A DNA stretch of 64,000 bases, from positions 21,372,327 to 21,436,326 of the forward strand of contig CM065313.1 in assembly GCA_033032175.1 (NCBI GenBank), written 5' to 3'. Shown here piece after piece: positions 38,401 through 44,400 of this stretch (position 1 is its first letter; each line of letters starts with the position of its first letter). A program made the translations under genes and the position numbers. The notes below the pieces were generated by a model. It did not search any database, was not told the origin of the DNA, and worked only from the letters and a program-made list of their open reading frames with translations. This DNA comes from Saturnia japonica (taxonomy: Eukaryota; Arthropoda; Insecta; Lepidoptera; Saturniidae).

Positions 38401-41400
38401 GTGGTTGTGTGCCATACAGACATATAGAGTCAACACAATCACACAACATACAATTGTTGAGTGACTGCATCCCCTCCACATTCCCCGCAACTGACTCCAT
38501 CAACTCACCCACTGACACCATATGTTCACCTACTTTTTTTTGTAAACATTCATTTTCAGATATAATTTTTCTTATTAAATTTTTCTTTAATTGTAAATCA
38601 GCCTGTAAATGCTGTATGTCATTACTGTATACAACCTGCTTTTCCTGAGCCAGTGATTTTAAGTTTTCTATTTTTTTTTTTTAATAATATTCTCTCACTA
38701 GCTAACACAGATAATGATTTACCATTTTTAAAATATTTAGTTTTATTAACATATTTTGAAATTATTTTATTAATTTTAATATATTTTTTTAATTTATTAT
38801 TGCTGCTCATGGTAGGTCGTACTGTGGTGGAGCCTATGCAATCCAAAGTGGCCTTTGGTTGACTGTGAATTAATTTAGGACTGCTCTCTATTAAATCATT
38901 ATAAAGCATTAATGTTTCAGCACTTTTTTGGTAATCTACTTGTGACTCTAATTCGCTGATTACTTTTTGTGAATTGTTTAATTCTATTTTTAAGGAACTG
39001 ATTTGATTAAGAGCTATCTCATGAGTCTCACTGCAGTGATTCAAGGATGTAATTATCTCCTGCAGTTCATCTCGCTGAGCTAAAGCGTCCATCAACTCAA
39101 TATGAATTTCTGCCATTTCATTTTTCAACAAAGTATTTTTATCTAGAATTTTTGTTAATTCAATCTAGCTGTCCTCCCTTTCTTGCAACAACTGCTTACA
39201 GAGATCTTTAGAGGCTTTAAGTTCTTCTAATGTTAGCCTTAATTTATTATCCATTTCCTGAGCTGTGGCCTTGCGAGTCATCATAGTTTTATGCATCACA
39301 GTAACTCCACAAAACCTAAAATGTAAGCACAACAGCTGAGCTAAGGGTAGTTAATACAGAATGTGCAGCGAGAATGTTTAAATAAAATTAATTTCAGTTC
39401 CAGAAATCCAAATTCCAAATGTAATAAAACAAATTAATACAAAGAATAGCAGGAACTTTATATAAAATTGTATTGGAAGGTAATATTAAGCTGTTTACTG
39501 AGTAAGTGTAAAGTGTATTCTAAACAGTAGTATGTTTGTATGTATGTGAGGCAATTGATTTAGTCTACAAATTTACTTCCACAAATTGTCAAGCAAATTG
39601 AAACAATTACGGTGCCTATATTGTAGGTGACGTTCACAATGTAAACATTGAATAGTAAGTAATAAGGTGCAGTGTGTAATGTAAACATTAATAATTTTAA
39701 TTATCACGAATACTTCCCAGAATTTATGAAACGGTTGCTAGTTTTGAACGTGAAGTCGTTGACTTGACTTTTACAATAGTTAAAGTATTTGTTTTAAATT
39801 AAAATTTATCAAAGCACAACTTTGACGTCTGTTATTTACAATGTTGCTAGTCAAAAAAAAAATCCAGATCCTATCACATTACATTTTATGAAAGTACTAT
39901 ATTAATGGAGGTTTGAGGAAGTGAAGCAGCTATTAGAAAAGATGAGACTGAGAAATGAATAACAGTGTAGGGACATACAGACATGCTTACATATGAAGTG
40001 CAAATTATGGATATGTAAGTGCCAAGTGTCACTCATAGATTCCTAAGCCGCAATAATATTCTAAACAAACGCATGTTAGTATACTGTAATATAGTCTGTG
40101 TCGGTTCCTAGCGATAGGAATTAATACTAGATTATGATATGTTTAACATGTAACTTAACATGTAAATAATCCAATACAAACCAGTTGATTAATAACTTGA
40201 TCTGAACTTTTATTTAACAATCCAATCAGGATGACACCTAAAACAGTTCTTTTAATTAAATAAAATAAATACGATCGGCAGCTTATTGCAGTTCATATCG
40301 CGAGCTGTTATTTTCCAAAATACTTAAGTTGATTTAAAACAGTGTATAATTTGAATGTGTCAACTTCAGGGATATAACGGACGCGACCTGGAAGCAAGTG
40401 GTCAGCAACGCGGCCGTGCTCGACTTCCTCACGCACCTCGTCAAGTACAAGGGCTGGGACGCGCCCGCCCACTGCTGGGACTTCACCACCATCACGCTCT
40501 GCTCCGTTATCAGCTCTATAGAGAAATCGAAGCACAACTGGGACTCTCTTAAGGTAATACCATACACGCGTCCGGACAATAATCACAAATACATAATGTA
40601 ATTGAGAATAAAACTCCTAATATCATTATCATAATTCATTTCTTTTTTAAATATTGATTTATCTTTTTAAATTAATAAATTCGAACAAATATTTTTTGCT
40701 GTTCTTCATGTCAAAACGAAACACCAACGTCACAGCGCATGACGTCATTTGTGTGTAAGCGAACATTACCCAATTAGTGTATTGATCTGACATTTCTTTT
40801 ATAATTATCTGCGTTTATTTAGTACTGACTGCAAGTATGACGTGACGCGCTATGCGGTATCGTTTGCGCGACAATTTACGTTCCGACGTTGTTTTAAGAA
40901 GGTACTTTAATGCGTTATTTTTATGCAAAATTATACTTTTCCTAGCTCTATAAATCCATAACGATAAATAATTAAGAATTTTTGAAAAGTTGTCCGATTT
41001 CCTATTCATGAATGAGGAGCTGAAATAGTGATGTGATGTGGACAGGTCGGCGTGGTGTGGCGGGCGGCGTCGCGTCTCTACATCGCGGTCAGCCGGTTCA
41101 TAGAGTCAGTACAGGAGGAGAGCATGTGCCGCAGACCCTCGCCCCATGTCGTTCACTTGCCCACCGAGTGGAAGGACATCTTCGCGCCGGACCTGCACTC
41201 CAATCTGTTCGCGATCATCCTGCATGTGCTCAGTTAGACTTTTCTATTGTTTACACTTACTTACTAGCTTTGGGTTTGACCGGCAACTGTCATAACAGAA
41301 ACGATATTCGCGGTTTACTGCGACATGAAACCGTCGGCATAGTGTGTAAGCTTTAAGACTTGTTTATCATAGACGACTTGACCTGTTCCGAATTACTATT

Positions 41401-44400
41401 AAACATTTCATTATCCTTCCCCGATTCAAGGTTTCAATTTGCAAAAGAGAAAAAAGTGCTTCAGAAGTAAAAAGTGATAAAGTGAAATGCCCCTCGTGAA
41501 TGAAATGTCATGTGCTTCTACAGTTATATAAATATTTATTTCCCCATTAGATGATGTTATTACGAGGTCGTTTGTCAATAGTTAGCGTGTAGTATAACAC
41601 ATAGGTTACAACTTGTAGGACTTGAACCCCCCTTATCCCAAGGAGATCTGGAAACCCTACTCACCACAGGAATACAACATATGGTTATTTATCAGCAATC
41701 TTTAAGGTGGAGGTATGCCACCAGTTGGCCTGTCCCAAATCTCCAAAGAAATTACTCTATGGTCTACATCTCTTTGCTATTACACACTGTTAATATCTAC
41801 AGAAAGCGACGCAAGTAAAATGAACAGCAACCGCGCCGCCGTGGTCGAGGGTCTGCTGAGGTGCACGAAGCAGATGCGCTGGGAATCGCTACCCAGCGTA
41901 CACCGCGAGGGGGAGGGGGCGTACGCGCTCAGTACCGTGGTGTGCGCGTGCGCAGCGTGCATGCGACACTGCAAGCACCTCGCGTACCACTACCTCGTGC
42001 ACGCCACGCTCGCTATCATCACGGAGCCGCTCGTCTTGGAAGACGGTATGCTATTACCAGTATTTTAGAAAGAATAATAACATGACAGAAGTGAAACTTC
42101 TTTTGTGACAGGATCTATATAAACATGATTCATTGAAACTTGTCTTTGTAATAGCCGCGTTTGCGTACACTTGTCTCAGCTAACTCTCTCGGTTATAGAA
42201 TATTTCATTCTGTTCTTCAGTCTTTTTTTATTACGTCAGAAGTTTGTTGCAATCTTATTTTGTACAAAGCTTTTCTCCAAAAACATATCGAGTGATACCT
42301 TTAGAGTTTAAAGTGATTCATGTAATATCTACGAATTAGACATCGCGCAACGGTGTGCATTCTTTCAGATGCATTCTTTTACTATCTCATCGCCTTTATA
42401 AACAAGCCACGAATTAATCCAAAAGAAATATTTCTAATTTTTATATCATAAAAGTATGAATTGTTTATCTTTACTCATGATGAACCTAATTTCCAAACCT
42501 GATCAACTGATATTGAGGTATAGTTACTGTTTAGGTGAAAAAATCAGCAACATAGGTAAAGCGAGACAAGAACCTGCAATGGCACCTAATTACCGGTTCT
42601 TCCTGAAATGTGATGAGCATCTATCTGTCTCTGTCAGGAACTTCACTGGGACACAGGGACCGTCTATCAGGGTTCTACAACATAACTACATGATAAGTAA
42701 GTTAATTGTACTCCCAAGTGTGTGTCCAGTGAGTGATTGAGAGAGTGTGTGATGTTGTCTCGCAGCGGGCAATCTATCCAAGTGGAGCGAGCAGGCTGAC
42801 GAGCACGAGGAGTACGAGAGGCCGACTCTCTCCATTGAGCACCTGGAGGAAGCGTATACGCACCTGCAAGCAGAGGCGGTTGTGGTTCTCGACTCACACG
42901 TTGCCGTGGTGGGGGTGGAGGAGCAGGAGGAGGTGCAGTGCGAAGGAGAGAGCTGGGAGGCGCGAGGCGCGTTTTGCGCGTGGCTGCTGGCGGCGGACGC
43001 GCTTGCACACGCTGTGCAGGCGCGCGCGTCACGAGCTGAAGCAGCAGCTGATGCAGGTGTACAGCGCGTGCGTGTACGCGGACCCGCTGCTGTCCGGCGC
43101 ACTGAGGCTGGTGCCGCACCGGCTACTGCAGCACGCGCTCGACAACACCACGCCGCCGCCGACACACTACGAACCCTACTTCCTTCAAACTCCCTTCAAT
43201 TCCGTTTATGGTAAGTTGAACTAATCTCCTCACTACTACCTGTCGATGAAGGTCCTCCCATGGGACTCTAGTGCTCCTTAAGATTATTAACATCAGTTTC
43301 TAAAGTTGTTATCTTCAACATTGCTTTTTATGCACTACAACTAGGTGTTGACTATTGACATATTCAAAGCTCATGAACTCAACCTGTGCCATCAGATCAA
43401 AACTTGGAAGGAATATAAGAACAGAAAACAATTACAATAAGGCTTTCAATTTAACATTTCAAGTAAGTTTTACCTCACTGCATGTTTGGTAAAGTGCTCG
43501 GAACGCATTCATACATCAATAATTTTAGCTAATTTATTATATTATCTTAATGCTTTCACATTTGAGTACTTTCTTTATTCTCGATCAGGATTGTGTTTGG
43601 TGATACATTTTTATATGACCATCTCTATAATATTCTTTAGGCAAATCTCGAAAAAGCCGATGATGTCACCATTCAAATCTCATAATAGTGACATTTAGAT
43701 ATATTGTGTTGTGAGGCGCGTTAATGTGAACGGGGCTTATGGATTTATGACGCGTCATGTGGGTCACAACGACCAATCACTGTATATCCTCCTATAATTA
43801 TCTATTTGTACGAGATAGCTGACATGTAGGTAATGTACTACGTATGTGCAGACGCGGGTGCCGGGCTGGTAGAGCTGCTGGCGTGCCGCTTCGTCTGGTG
43901 GACGGTGTCGACGGACGGGGGTGTGGCCGCGAGGGGCTGGCTCGGGGCAGCCGCCCCCCGCCTCGGGAAACTCCTCACCTACCTCGTCAGCGGCTACGTG
44001 TCCCCGCATCTCATACGGCACCAGCTCACGCACCTGCAACGCCACACCGACCAACTAGAGGACGCAGAGGTCTGACCACACCCGCCTCACTTGTGATTTT
44101 ACTTTGCTTTCATAGAACTAATCGTTGTAGCAAATTGATTTCAGATGAAAAGTTTCCGTTGAAATAGCCTATTGTTTATGTTAATAATTATAATTTATTA
44201 TTGACTATAGTATTAAACAAATCAAAAAATATAGTTTAATATGAGTTTTAGTAAACAATACCTACTTTAGCATTTATACTGGCGTGCAATATTATTTAAA
44301 CATGCATCGAAAGATAATTCCATATTGTTCTGTTATAAAAATATTTACATTTTGTTCGATATTGTCCACAAAAACATAAAATAATTAATGTTCAGATTCT

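Larger units (their letters stand above)
35715..39300 (-). mobile_element. CR1-like LINE with SGNH-like ORF1, RT internally deleted, in listerin intron 16
   Basis: The - strand holds a near-complete element. ORF1 begins at about 39297 (MHKTMMTRKATAQEMDNKLR), is coiled-coil-rich to about 38690, then enters the domain at 37853-38521. ORF2 starts at 37688. The RT core is absent: after EIIRTI (36345) the sequence jumps to ILQKRAVRAIYNMRPRESL and the C-terminal segment 35925-36284. A 3' region ending attgaataaagattattttg follows at about 35713-35740. One TAG interrupts ORF1 near 39165. The order ORF1 (coiled coil plus esterase-like) then APE-RT fits the CR1/L2 group. Without an RT it cannot move alone. 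Confidence 0.85.

Noticed and set aside
42667..43165. Long - strand Ala/Arg/Ser/Pro-rich ORFs of 150-159 codons
   Set aside because: They are antisense shadows of GC-rich listerin exon 20, with low-complexity translations.
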